From NCBI GenBank assembly GCA_034440355.1, contig JAWXBY010000001.1, positions 1-64,000 of the forward strand: a stretch of 64,000 nucleotides of DNA. Reading direction: 5' to 3'. Shown one piece after another: positions 25,383 to 33,952 of this stretch (position 1 is its first letter; every line of letters starts with the position of its first letter). The notes beneath the pieces are model-generated. The model saw only the letters and a list, made by a program, of their open reading frames with translations. It was not told where the DNA came from and ran no database searches. The position numbers were made by a program, and so were the translations under genes. Source of the DNA: SZUA-430 sp034440355. GTDB lineage: Bacteria > Pseudomonadota > Alphaproteobacteria > Micropepsales > Micropepsaceae.

Positions 25383-26645
25383 ATGGCAAAAATCGCGATT
25401 GTGGGCAGCGGCATTTCGGGCCTTGGCGCCGCGTTCCTTCTGCACCCCCGCCACGACATCGTGGTTTACGAGAGCGACAGCCGCATCGGCGGCCACAGCC
25501 GAACGGTCACCGTGAACTACGGCGACCGAACGATCCCGGTCGACACCGGCTTCATCGTCTTCAACGAACGGAACTATCCGAACCTCACGGGCCTCTTCCG
25601 CCACCTCGGCGTCCCGGTTCAGCCGAGCACGATGGGTTTCGCGGCCACCATCTTGAACGGCTGGCTCGAATGGGGCTCGCAGCGCCTGACGAGCATCTTT
25701 GCGCAGCGGCGCAATCTGATTCGACCCGCCTTCTACCGCTTCATGCGCGATGTGATGCGCTTCAACGCGCTCGCCTTGGCGACGGCCGAAGCCTCGCCCG
25801 GATTAACGCTCGCCGGTTTGATCGACCGCCTGAAGCTCGGCCGCTGGTTCCAGGATTACTACATCCTGCCGATGGGCGGCGCGATCTGGAGCTGCGCGCC
25901 AAGCCGCATTCTGAGCTTCCCCGCGCTCACCTTCACGCGCTTCTTTGCCAACCACGGCCTGCTCACGGTACGCGGTCAGCCGCAATGGTACACGGTGACC
26001 GGCGGCTCGCAGGAATATGTCAGGCGCCTAACGCAATCTTTTGCCCACAAAATTAGAACCGGCTGCGGCGCCGCGCGCATCGTGCGCAAGGGCGGCGGCG
26101 TCGACATCACCGACACGCAAGGCGTCACCGAAACCTACGACCACGTGATCCTGGCCTGCCACGCCGACGTCGCCAGAGAGTTGCTCGCCGATCAAAGCGC
26201 GCACGAAAGCGACTTCCTCGGAAGCTTCCGCTTCCAGGACAACCGCGCCGTCCTGCACCGCGACCGCGCCGTCATGCCCAAGCGCGAAGCAGCATGGGCA
26301 AGCTGGGTCTACCGCGCCGACGGCATCGACGACGAACACGCGATCACGGTCAGCTATTGGATGAACAGCCTGCAAGGCATCGACCGCCGCTATCCGCTCT
26401 TCGTCACCTTGAACCCGACGATGCAGATCGCGCCGGACATGATCTTCGACGAATACAATTTCCGCCACCCCATCTTCGACGCCCGCGCGATCGACGCGCA
26501 GAGCAAGATCGAAACCGTCCAAGGCATCCGCAACACCTGGTTCTGCGGCGCGTATCTTCGCCACGGCTTCCACGAAGATGGCCTGGCCAGCGCCGTCAAC
26601 GTGGCGGCCCGCCTCGGCGCGCACCCGCCGTGGGAGCGCGCATGA
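25383..26645 (+). CDS. FAD-dependent amine-oxidase-like oxidoreductase, copy 1
   Basis: The 420-residue protein starts with a Rossmann FAD-binding motif (IAIVGSGISGLGAAFLL) and has the flavin amine-oxidase features IPVDTGFIVFNERNYPNLT (~50-70) and TWFCGAYLRHGFHEDGL (~390-405). The family recurs next to DUF1365 and cyclopropane synthase genes in RpoE-ChrR regulons; the likely substrate is a membrane fatty acyl chain, and homologues have been tied to furan-fatty-acid formation, but this copy's reaction is not established. It overlaps DUF1365 by four bases. A second copy lies at 29675-30985. Confidence 0.88.
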   Translation: MAKIAIVGSGISGLGAAFLLHPRHDIVVYESDSRIGGHSRTVTVNYGDRTIPVDTGFIVFNERNYPNLTGLFRHLGVPVQPSTMGFAATILNGWLEWGSQRLTSIFAQRRNLIRPAFYRFMRDVMRFNALALATAEASPGLTLAGLIDRLKLGRWFQDYYILPMGGAIWSCAPSRILSFPALTFTRFFANHGLLTVRGQPQWYTVTGGSQEYVRRLTQSFAHKIRTGCGAARIVRKGGGVDITDTQGVTETYDHVILACHADVARELLADQSAHESDFLGSFRFQDNRAVLHRDRAVMPKREAAWASWVYRADGIDDEHAITVSYWMNSLQGIDRRYPLFVTLNPTMQIAPDMIFDEYNFRHPIFDARAIDAQSKIETVQGIRNTWFCGAYLRHGFHEDGLASAVNVAARLGAHPPWERA

Positions 26646-27376
26646 ACGAAATCGCCGACGTCCGCATCACCCACAGCCGCCGCGGCGCACGCAAGAACGC
26701 CTTCGCCTACCGCGCGCTCTATCTGGTCCTGCCGCTCAGCACGCTGGGCCGCGACCCACGCCCGCTCTTCGCCTTCAACCGCTTCAGCCTCTTCAGCTTC
26801 CACGCGCGCGACCACGGCGACGGCAAGACCGATCTCGAAACCTGGGCTCGCCAACAACTCACGCGTCACGGAATCACCGAAGCCGACGGCGAAATCGTGC
26901 TGATGACGCTGCCGCGCATACTGGGCTACGTCTTCAATCCGGTCAGCTTCTGGCTCTGTCACGACCGCGATCACCGCCTGCGCGCCGTGATCGCAGAGGT
27001 GAACAACACTTTCGGCGAGCGCCATACCTACGTCTGCCATCACGACGACCGCCGCCCGATCGAAAAACCGGATTGGTTGACCGAACGCAAAGCCTTCTAC
27101 GTCTCGCCGTTCCTCACCATCGAAGGCGAATACAAATTCCGCTTCGACGTCGAAGCCAGCCGCTTCGCCATGACGATCAACCACCACGACAGTGAAGGCC
27201 TACGACTGACAACGGGCATGTCGGGAAGCCGCGAGCCGCTAACCACAGCCCGCCTGCTGCGCGCCTTCCTCCTGAACCCGCTATTGCCGCTGAAGGTGAT
27301 CGCGCTCATCCACTGGCAGGCGATGAGGCTGATGCTGAAGGGCGTGAAATACAACGATCACGCCAAAGCCGGCTAG
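26642..27376 (+). CDS. DUF1365 family protein
   Basis: The 244-residue protein contains RFSLFSFHARDHGDG, LMTLPRILGYVFNPVSFWLC and VNNTFGERHTYVC, all hallmarks of DUF1365. It has no clear membrane segment except near the C-terminus. The family accompanies the flavin amine oxidase and cyclopropane synthase in singlet-oxygen regulons, suggesting a step in lipid modification, but no reaction is proven. It is coupled to the oxidase gene by an ATGA overlap. Confidence 0.88.
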   Translation: MNEIADVRITHSRRGARKNAFAYRALYLVLPLSTLGRDPRPLFAFNRFSLFSFHARDHGDGKTDLETWARQQLTRHGITEADGEIVLMTLPRILGYVFNPVSFWLCHDRDHRLRAVIAEVNNTFGERHTYVCHHDDRRPIEKPDWLTERKAFYVSPFLTIEGEYKFRFDVEASRFAMTINHHDSEGLRLTTGMSGSREPLTTARLLRAFLLNPLLPLKVIALIHWQAMRLMLKGVKYNDHAKAG

Positions 27377-27394
27377 CGGCTAGGCAGACAGAAG

Positions 27395-27730
27395 CTAGCG
27401 GGCATCCGGTTGGCCAAGGAGATCGCCGATGCTTTCCGCTTTGCGGCTCAACCACAAAAGATAGATCGCGAGGAACAGTATACCGCCCAGCAACGCGACG
27501 GGCGCGAGAGCGATGCCCACAGCCGAGAAGCGGTTGCGCCAAGCCGTCCAGAGCGCCGAGAGGATGAGAAAGCCTGTAAAGTCGGCATTGAACTGCCCCG
27601 CCCACGTCACCGCGACGATGTCCCCAAAAAAGACGGAAAACAGATCCCAGCCGTGGTGCGCGATGACCACGGCTGTGTAGACAGCCAGGCCAACGGCGTA
27701 GGCGAACAGGAACAGTCTCAGGGCTGTCAT
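27395..27730 (-). CDS. Small three-helix membrane protein of unknown function
   Basis: The 111-residue protein has about three hydrophobic segments (FLFAYAVGLAVYTAVVIA; GDIVAVTWAGQFNADFTGFL; LAPVALLGGILFLAIYLLWL). I do not recognise the family. ATG 27730, preceded by GAGAG, starts the first helix; the frame continues upstream through the 48-base repeated element, which has no protein-like meaning there. It converges on DUF1365 with an 18-base gap. Confidence 0.6.
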   Translation of the reverse strand: MTALRLFLFAYAVGLAVYTAVVIAHHGWDLFSVFFGDIVAVTWAGQFNADFTGFLILSALWTAWRNRFSAVGIALAPVALLGGILFLAIYLLWLSRKAESIGDLLGQPDAR

Positions 27731-27828
27731 GAGCAGTGTCTCTCGATGCATCGGTGCCCAACGGTGCAGCACTTCGCGCGCTCTCACAATTACGTCGCAG
27801 GTAATCGGCGAGCTACCGTCCTCGTAGG

Positions 27829-27876
27829 CCGCACACGGAGCAGCGCCGCAAGAGATGTCGAATTGCCGGTGACGAT
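27829..27876 (+). repeat. 48-base leader-like repeat, copy 1 (decayed promoter)
   Basis: This stretch matches 33303-33350 at 45 of 48 bases and in the same orientation to the downstream gene. In the other copy it starts with the -35 end and includes the -10 of an RpoE-type promoter; here both hexamers are changed (TAGGCC, CGCAAG), so this copy is probably inactive. Confidence 0.8.
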
Positions 27877-27922
27877 ATAGCTGAGTGGGCCAGGCGGCGA
27901 TCATCCGGCCCGCCTCCGCCGG

Positions 27923-27950
27923 CAATCCAAGTGCACGGCTCAAACGTATA
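27923..27950 (+). promoter_or_regulatory. RpoE-type promoter of the cyclopropane-synthase-like gene
   Basis: CAATCC (27923-27928), 16 bases, CGTATA (27945-27950). The -35 differs from TGATCC at two positions, but spacing and -10 agree with the other sites of the cluster. Confidence 0.65.
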
Positions 27951-27978
27951 CGTCGTGAACAAACCGGAAAACGCCTTG

Positions 27979-29145
27979 ATGAGTATGCTGCCCCGATCTC
28001 TCGTGCAGAAAAGATGGCTCAGTGCGATCCGCCGGATCGACGTGGGAACGCTTCATTTCGTCGACCCGGCCGGGGAATTGTACACCGTGAACGGCAGTCG
28101 GCCGGGACCGACGGCGCACTTTGAGATTAAGGATTGGGACGTCATCGCAAGATTGGTCGCGCGAGGCGACATCGGTCTGGGGGAGGATTACATCAGCGGA
28201 GAGTGGGAGACCGACGACATCGAGGCGTTAATCGCGCTCTTCCTGCTCAACCTGGACCATCTCGACGACTTCGCCCACGGCAACCTCTGGAACCGCCTCG
28301 GCTTCGTGGCGCTGAACACCTTTGTCCGCCGGAACAGTGAGGCCGGCAGCCGCCGGAACATCGAGGCGCACTACGACGTAGGCAACGATTTCTATGCACT
28401 CTGGCTCGACGAAACGATGACCTATTCCTCCGCGCTTTACCGGGCGCCGGAGTCATCGCTGACCGAAGCTCAGCGCGCAAAATACGAGCGCATTCTCTCC
28501 AAGGTGCCCCAACGCGGGCGCGTACTCGAAATCGGCTGCGGCTGGGGCGGGTTCGCTGAGGCCGCGGCCGGCACGGGCCGCGAGCTGACAGGCATCACGA
28601 TCTCGCCCGCGCAACACGCCTTCGCGACGCAGCGCATCGGCGCCAAGGCCGACATCCGCCTTGAGGATTACCGCCGCACCACCGGCACATTCGACGCCAT
28701 CGTGTCGATCGAAATGTTCGAGGCGGTCGGCGAACGTTACTGGCCGCGCTATTTTCAAACGCTTTCCGAACGCCTGAAACGCGGCGGGCGTGCAGTTCTG
28801 CAAACAATCACGGTACGCGACGACATTTTCCCGGCCTATCGCCGCCGCAGCGATTTCATCCGCCAATACGTTTTCCCCGGCGGAATGCTCCCGTCGCTCT
28901 CCAGCATACGCGAAGAGGCCGAACGCGCAGGCCTCAAAATGATCGATGTGTTTCCGTTTGGCAGCGACTACGCGCGCACGCTGCGCGCGTGGGGTGAGCG
29001 GCAACGCGCGGCCCGGCCTGCGATCCAGGCGTTGGGCCACGACGATCGTTTCATGCGCAACTGGCAATTCTACCTCGGCATGTGCGCGGCCGCGTTCGCC
29101 GTCGGCCGCACCGATGTCGTGCAAGCGGAGTTCGCCCATGCGTAA
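27979..29145 (+). CDS. cfa: Cyclopropane-fatty-acid-synthase-like methyltransferase
   Basis: The enzyme (388 residues from ATG 27979; 396 if GTG 27955 is used) transfers a methyl or methylene group from S-adenosylmethionine to unsaturated phospholipid acyl chains. It shows the SAM motif VLEIGCGWGGFAEAAA, the upstream NIEAHYDVGNDFYALWLDE, and the late FPGGMLPSLS, all diagnostic of the family. In the RpoE-ChrR context it may make methylated precursors of furan fatty acids rather than cyclopropanes. Its stop overlaps the next gene's ATG region by eight bases. Confidence 0.9.
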   Translation: MSMLPRSLVQKRWLSAIRRIDVGTLHFVDPAGELYTVNGSRPGPTAHFEIKDWDVIARLVARGDIGLGEDYISGEWETDDIEALIALFLLNLDHLDDFAHGNLWNRLGFVALNTFVRRNSEAGSRRNIEAHYDVGNDFYALWLDETMTYSSALYRAPESSLTEAQRAKYERILSKVPQRGRVLEIGCGWGGFAEAAAGTGRELTGITISPAQHAFATQRIGAKADIRLEDYRRTTGTFDAIVSIEMFEAVGERYWPRYFQTLSERLKRGGRAVLQTITVRDDIFPAYRRRSDFIRQYVFPGGMLPSLSSIREEAERAGLKMIDVFPFGSDYARTLRAWGERQRAARPAIQALGHDDRFMRNWQFYLGMCAAAFAVGRTDVVQAEFAHA

Positions 29146-29665
29146 GGCATTCATCGCACTCGTCGCTACTACGGCACTGCTCGCATCGGCCTGGGCTGCA
29201 GCGCGGCCCAGCGAACTCTCGGATGTGATCGCGGCACCCAAACCCTACGGCACCGCGACGCTCACGTGGCTTTTCTTGACGGCCTATGAAGCGAGCCTAT
29301 GGACCGATGCCCGGACTTGGTCGATGGACTCGACCTTTGCGCTTGTCATCGTCTATCGGATGTCGTTCACGCGCGAAGAACTGGTTGAACGAACCGTTGA
29401 GGAAATGGCGCGCCTGTCGCCGCCCGACGCGGCGGCGCGTGAGCGTTTGAGCCGGGCGCTTCGGAAAGTCTTCCCCGACGTGAAGGCCGGCGATCGCATC
29501 ACGGCGCTCCACATTCCAGGCCGCCCCGTGGCGTTCTTTCACAACGGCGCACCGACATCGCAGATCGCCGATCCGGACTTTGCAGATCCATTCTTCGGCA
29601 TCTGGCTTTCGCCGCAAACGTCGGAGCCCAGCGTTCGCAACGGTCTTCTCAGATCACGCAGCTAA
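29138..29665 (+). CDS. Secreted chalcone-isomerase-like protein
   Basis: The 175-residue protein has a signal peptide (1-20, ending ASAWAAA) and resembles the chalcone-isomerase-like domain found in bacterial envelope proteins (TLTWLFLTAYEASLWTD; FALVIVYRMSFTREELVERT; HIPGRPVAFFHNG; FFGIWLSPQTSEPSVRNGLL). No flavonoid pathway is present, so the domain probably binds a fatty acid or another hydrophobic ligand in the periplasm. It overlaps the preceding methyltransferase gene and is in its operon. Confidence 0.8.
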   Translation: MRKAFIALVATTALLASAWAAARPSELSDVIAAPKPYGTATLTWLFLTAYEASLWTDARTWSMDSTFALVIVYRMSFTREELVERTVEEMARLSPPDAAARERLSRALRKVFPDVKAGDRITALHIPGRPVAFFHNGAPTSQIADPDFADPFFGIWLSPQTSEPSVRNGLLRSRS

Positions 29666-29674
29666 GCCCTGGAC

Positions 29675-30985
29675 TCACGCCGGCACCGGCTTGCCCAGAG
29701 GGCGCAAGATCGGGGGCGTCGGCGTATGCAGCCAAGGCGCAGGCGCACCGAGTGCCTCAGCCACCGCCATAGCGCTGACAAGCCCGTCTTCATGGAATCC
29801 GTGTCGCATATAGGCGCCGCAGAACCAGGTGTTGCGCTGTCCCTGCGCCAGCGCAAGCCGCTTCTGCGCCGCGATCGCCGCAGTGTCGAACACTGGATGA
29901 TGAAAGAGATGCGTATCGAACGTGCGCGCGGCGTCGATAGGTTGCGGCGGATTGAGCGTGACGAAAAGCGGGCAGGCAGGGTCGATACCTTGCAGGCTGT
30001 TCATCCAATAGGTGAGCGTAATCGCCGCCTCGTCGCCTCGTCCGTCCGAATGATAGTTCCAACTTGCCCAGCAACGCCGGCGCTTCGGCATGAAGCGCGG
30101 ATCCTGGTGCAGCACGGCGACGTTGGGCTGGTACTTGATCGCACCAAGCGCGCCGCGCTCCGCATCCCCGGCGTCGTCGCCCAGCATCGCCAACGCCTCG
30201 TCGGAGTGACACGCAAAGACGACGTGGTCATAGCTGATCTCGGCGCCGCTCGCATCGGCGACGCGTACGCCCGAAGTGCCGCGTACGACTCGCGTCGCCG
30301 CGCAGCCCAGACGCACGCGATGCCGGAACGAAGCGCTGAGTGCCTCGACGTAACGCTCCGACCCGCCGTCGATGGTCAGCCATTGCGGCTGGCCCGTCAG
30401 CGACAAGAGGCTGTGGTTCTCGAAGAACGTCACGAAGACTTGAGCGGGAAACGCGAGCATCTGCTCGGGCCGAGCGCTCCAGATCGCACCCGCCATCGGC
30501 AACAAATAATAGCGCTTGAACCAGTCGCTCAAACCCATCGCGTCAATGAGCTCGCCAAGCGTGATCCCAGGCGTCCGCCGCACGCGGTCGACCACTTCTC
30601 CGTTGAAACGCATAACCTCCGCAAAAAGCTTGAGGAAGCGCGGGCGGATCAGATTGCGACGCTGCCCGAAGATTGTATTCAGGCTCTTTGCACCCCACTC
30701 GAGCCGCCCACCGTCCACGCTGAGCGCATAGGTCATATCGCTGGCTTTGACCGCAACGCGGAGCTGTCCCAGCAAAGCCGTCAGGTTCGGATAGTTTCGT
30801 TCGTTGAAAACGATGAAGCCTGTGTCGACCGGAATGATCCGATCGCCCTGCCGCACCGTAACGGTACGACTGTGCCCGCCGAGGCGGCCGGCCTTTTCGT
30901 AAACCGTAATGTCGTGGCGGGGGTGAAGAAGATATGCCGCCGCGAGACCCGAAATGCCCGTCCCGATGATCGCAATTTTTGACAT
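29675..30985 (-). CDS. FAD-dependent amine-oxidase-like oxidoreductase, copy 2
   Basis: The 436-residue protein is a paralogue of the oxidase at 25383: same FAD motif (IAIIGTGISGLAAAYLL), the IPVDTGFIVFNERNYPNLT stretch, and TWFCGAYMRHGFHEDGL near the end. It reads left and converges on the chalcone-isomerase-like gene with a 9-base gap. Two such oxidases in one regulon could act on different acyl intermediates or on successive steps; this is inference. It has its own perfect RpoE-type promoter 6 bases from the ATG. Confidence 0.88.
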   Translation of the reverse strand: MSKIAIIGTGISGLAAAYLLHPRHDITVYEKAGRLGGHSRTVTVRQGDRIIPVDTGFIVFNERNYPNLTALLGQLRVAVKASDMTYALSVDGGRLEWGAKSLNTIFGQRRNLIRPRFLKLFAEVMRFNGEVVDRVRRTPGITLGELIDAMGLSDWFKRYYLLPMAGAIWSARPEQMLAFPAQVFVTFFENHSLLSLTGQPQWLTIDGGSERYVEALSASFRHRVRLGCAATRVVRGTSGVRVADASGAEISYDHVVFACHSDEALAMLGDDAGDAERGALGAIKYQPNVAVLHQDPRFMPKRRRCWASWNYHSDGRGDEAAITLTYWMNSLQGIDPACPLFVTLNPPQPIDAARTFDTHLFHHPVFDTAAIAAQKRLALAQGQRNTWFCGAYMRHGFHEDGLVSAMAVAEALGAPAPWLHTPTPPILRPLGKPVPA

Positions 30986-30991
30986 GCCGGG

Positions 30992-31019
30992 TGTACGAAG
31001 CTGGCGTCGCGGCGGATCA
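30992..31019 (-). promoter_or_regulatory. RpoE-type promoter of amine-oxidase copy 2
   Basis: On the minus strand: TGATCC (31019-31014), 16 bases, CGTACA (30997-30992), then 6 bases to ATG 30985. The -35 element ends two bases before the ATG of the divergent MFS gene, so factor binding here may also influence that gene. Confidence 0.82.
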
Positions 31020-31021
31020 CA

Positions 31022-32386
31022 ATGAAACGGGACGTGGCCAATTCCCGTTTAAGCACGGCCGTGCTCGCGGCCTATGGCGCACCCGCGGCCGCCTTCGCGA
31101 TGCTGTTGTTGCCGCCTTATGTCTTCCTCCCGGCGTTCTACACACAGACACTAGGCCTGCCGCTGGCTGCCGTCGGCTACGTGATCCTGGCATCGCGCCT
31201 GTTCGACGCGCTCACCGATCCCTTGATCGGATTGCTAAGCGATCGCACGCCGGGCCGCTTCGGCAGGCGCAAGCCGTGGATGGCGGCCGGCGCGCCGATC
31301 GCGCTCGTCGCCGTTGTCGTCCTGTTCGCGCCGCCGGTCGCGCCGTCGCTGGCTCAGTTCGCCATAGGCATTTTCGCGCTGACGCTGGGATGGACGATGC
31401 TGATGCTGCCTTATGCTGCGTGGGGCGCCGAGCTTTCGGGCGACTATCATGAGCGCACGCGCATCGCAGGCGTGCGCGAAGGCGTCGGCCTTGTCGGCAC
31501 CCTCATTGCCGCATCGCTTCCCGCGCTGCTCAGCGCCGCGGGCGAACCCGACCCCCGCGTCCACATGGCCGCGCTTGGGGTTGCGATTGTCGCTCTTATG
31601 GTGCCGAGCGTGGCGTGGCTCCTTCTCGCCGTGCCGGAGCCGCCGCCGTTGGCGGTCGGCCGCGCGGGCCTGCGCAGCGGCATGGCCGCGTTGCGCGCGA
31701 ACGCCCCGTTTCGCCGGCTCATCCTCGCTTATTTGATCAACGCGCTGGCCAACGGGCTACCGGCGACCCTGTTCGTGCTGTTCGTCGCCCACGTGATCGG
31801 CGACAGCCAAGCCTACGCGCCGCTGCTTCTCGCTTATTTCATCGCGGGGCTCGCAGCCATACCGTTCTGGTCGGCGCTCGCGCGGCGGATCGGCAAGCAC
31901 CGCACGTGGGGCTGGTCGATGATCGGCGCCTGCGCGGTCTTCGCCTTCACCCCCTTCGTTGTCGGCGAAGGCGATATCGAGGCGTTCCTCGTCATCTCCA
32001 TCCTCTCCGGCATCGCCGTCGGCGCGGATCTTGTCCTGCCGGCAGCCATCCAAGCCGACGTGGTCGACATCGACACCGCAGCGTCGGGCGAACAGCGCAC
32101 GGGACTCTTCTTCGCGCTGTGGGGCATCGCGACGAAGCTTGCCTTCGCACTTGCTGCACTGTCGTTGCCGCTTCTGTCGGCCGCGGGTTTTGACGCGACG
32201 GCATTCGACGCCGCAGGGAAAACGGCCAACCGCCAAGACGCGTTGTTCGCGTTGATGCTGCTTTACGCCGTCTTGCCGGTTGCGTTGAAGTCGCTTGCGA
32301 TCGCACTGGTATGGAATTTTCCGCTCGATGCCGCGCGGCAGCACGAAGTCAGGTCAAAAATTGAAGGAGGCGAAGCGGCGTCATGA
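31022..32386 (+). CDS. MFS carrier of the glycoside-pentoside-hexuronide (MFS_2) type
   Basis: The 454-residue protein has about 12 membrane segments and the family motifs LASRLFDALTDPLIGLLSDRT with GRFGRRKPWM, plus AYAAWGAELS-like sequence (PYAAWGAELSGDYHERTRI). Members couple sugar or lipid-like solute transport to cations; MFS_2 also includes lysophospholipid carriers, which would suit this lipid-modification cluster. The substrate is not known. The start codon lies next to a divergent RpoE-type promoter and leaves little room for its own. Stop overlaps the SDR start (ATGA). Confidence 0.82.
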   Translation: MKRDVANSRLSTAVLAAYGAPAAAFAMLLLPPYVFLPAFYTQTLGLPLAAVGYVILASRLFDALTDPLIGLLSDRTPGRFGRRKPWMAAGAPIALVAVVVLFAPPVAPSLAQFAIGIFALTLGWTMLMLPYAAWGAELSGDYHERTRIAGVREGVGLVGTLIAASLPALLSAAGEPDPRVHMAALGVAIVALMVPSVAWLLLAVPEPPPLAVGRAGLRSGMAALRANAPFRRLILAYLINALANGLPATLFVLFVAHVIGDSQAYAPLLLAYFIAGLAAIPFWSALARRIGKHRTWGWSMIGACAVFAFTPFVVGEGDIEAFLVISILSGIAVGADLVLPAAIQADVVDIDTAASGEQRTGLFFALWGIATKLAFALAALSLPLLSAAGFDATAFDAAGKTANRQDALFALMLLYAVLPVALKSLAIALVWNFPLDAARQHEVRSKIEGGEAAS

Positions 32387-33225
32387 AAGCAGTCGTTGTC
32401 ACCGGCGCCTCGAGCGGGATCGGATTTGGAATAGCCAAGGGACTCACCGCCAAGGGCATGCACGTCTTCGCGAGCGTCCGCAGTGAAGACGACGCGCGGC
32501 GTCTGCTCGGCAAGCTCCCGAACGCAACGCCGCTTTTGTTTGACGTTACCGATCAGGCCGCCGTGCGCGCAGGCGCCGATACGGTGCGGACCGCGCTGAA
32601 GGGCCGCACACTTTGCGGCCTCGTCAACAACGCGGGCATCGCCATGCCTGGCCCCGTGCTGCAGCAACCCGTTGCCGACTACCGCAAACAGATCGAGGTG
32701 AACCTCATCGGCGCGTTCACGGTGTCGCAAGCCTTCGCACCGCTGCTTGGCGCCGATCGAACGCTCAGCGGACCACCTGGGCGTATTGTCAACATCTCTT
32801 CGTTGGGCGGCAAGATCGGCTCGCCGCTGCTGGCCGGCTATTGTTCGGCGAAACACGGATTGGAAGGATTGTCGGAGTCCCTGCGCCGCGAGTTGCTTCT
32901 CTACGGCGTTGACGTGGTGATCGTGGCGCCGGGTGCGGTGAAGACGCCGATCTGGGACAAAGCGCAAGGCAGCGAAACGCGATACGCAGACGGCGACTAC
33001 GGTGCGGCGATGAAGGCGATGGCCGCCTTGATGGAGGGCGCCGCGCGCGACGGCCTCGAGGTTGAGCGTGTGGCCAACCTGGTCCATCACGTACTGACCG
33101 TTCCCCGGCCGCGCGTACGCTACACGCTGACCCCCAGCTATGTGTTCGACTGGATGCTGCCGCGCTTGCTGCCCTCTCGCTGGATTGACCGGCTATTCGC
33201 CAGGCGCCTCTCGCTGATGCGTTGA
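32383..33225 (+). CDS. Short-chain dehydrogenase/reductase
   Basis: The 280-residue enzyme has the NAD(P)-binding TGASSGIGFGIAKGL, the NNAG motif (LVNNAGIAMPG), the catalytic Ser (NISSLGG) and the YxxxK pair (AGYCSAKHGLEGL; here the Tyr and Lys are four apart as required). It oxidises or reduces an alcohol or carbonyl; substrate unknown. It overlaps the MFS stop by four bases and is probably co-transcribed with it. Confidence 0.88.
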   Translation: MKAVVVTGASSGIGFGIAKGLTAKGMHVFASVRSEDDARRLLGKLPNATPLLFDVTDQAAVRAGADTVRTALKGRTLCGLVNNAGIAMPGPVLQQPVADYRKQIEVNLIGAFTVSQAFAPLLGADRTLSGPPGRIVNISSLGGKIGSPLLAGYCSAKHGLEGLSESLRRELLLYGVDVVIVAPGAVKTPIWDKAQGSETRYADGDYGAAMKAMAALMEGAARDGLEVERVANLVHHVLTVPRPRVRYTLTPSYVFDWMLPRLLPSRWIDRLFARRLSLMR

Positions 33226-33298
33226 AGCCTATCGCCTCCCTGGAATTGTACAGCGTCGTTTCAAGCGCATGACAAAAAAATAAAGGAACGCGCACGAA

Positions 33299-33326
33299 CG
33301 ATCCGCACACGGAGCAGCGCCGTAAG
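33299..33326 (+). promoter_or_regulatory. RpoE-type promoter of the fasciclin gene
   Basis: CGATCC (33299-33304), 16 bases, CGTAAG (33321-33326), one mismatch in the -35 hexamer. Unlike the other promoters it leaves a leader of about 60 bases before ATG 33392. Confidence 0.65.
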
Positions 33327-33350
33327 CGGTGTCGAATTGCCGGTGACGAT
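33303..33350 (+). repeat. 48-base leader-like repeat, copy 2
   Basis: It matches 27829-27876 at 45 of 48 bases. This copy includes the spacer and -10 of an RpoE-type promoter and the first ~20 bases of the expected transcript. Conservation past the -10 suggests a role of the transcribed part, or recent copying. Confidence 0.8.
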
Positions 33351-33391
33351 CCCCAGTCAACGCAATTTGAAACCACTCAAGGAGATCAAAC

Positions 33392-33901
33392 ATGTCGTTT
33401 CTGCGTAGCGCCATATTGGCTGTCGCATTCGTCCTTCCCGCCGTGAGCGCGCCCGCGTTCGCCGGGGGAATGTCCAAGACCGCGTCGAACACCGTCGTCG
33501 ACGTCGCGCTCTCGAACCCCGACTTCTCGACGCTGGTCGCCGCGCTCAAGGCCGCCGATCTCGTCGATGCGCTGAAAGGCCCGGGGCCGTTCACTGTGTT
33601 CGCGCCGACCAACGCCGCCTTCGCCGCGTTGCCGGCGGGCACGGTCGACAATCTGTTGAAGCCCGAGAACAAGGCCCAACTTCAGGCGGTGCTCAAGTTC
33701 CACGTCATCCCGGCGAAGATCGAATCCTCGGCCCTCGCCGGTAAGAAGCTGACGTCGCCGCCGACGCTTCAAGGCGGAACGTTGGCCATCGACGGCACCA
33801 AAGGCGTCGTCGTGGGTGGCGCGAACGTAACGGCCGCCGACGTGAACGCGTCGAACGGCGTCGTGCACGTCATCGATAAGGTCCTCCTGCCGGCGAGCTA
33901 A
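33392..33901 (+). CDS. Secreted fasciclin (FAS1) domain protein
   Basis: The 169-residue protein has a signal peptide (1-23, ending SAPAFA) and a single FAS1 domain with the classical motifs LVAALKAADLVDAL, GPFTVFAPTNAAFAALP and the closing GVVHVIDKVLLP. Such proteins mediate adhesion or stay in the periplasm; in alphaproteobacteria they are often stress induced. AAGGAG stands 8 bases before the ATG, and an RpoE-type promoter lies ~65 bases upstream. Confidence 0.93.
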   Translation: MSFLRSAILAVAFVLPAVSAPAFAGGMSKTASNTVVDVALSNPDFSTLVAALKAADLVDALKGPGPFTVFAPTNAAFAALPAGTVDNLLKPENKAQLQAVLKFHVIPAKIESSALAGKKLTSPPTLQGGTLAIDGTKGVVVGGANVTAADVNASNGVVHVIDKVLLPAS

Positions 33902-33952
33902 ACCCGGCGGCTTTTAGGGGCGGCACCCAATTTCGCAGGTCGGGTGCCGCCT

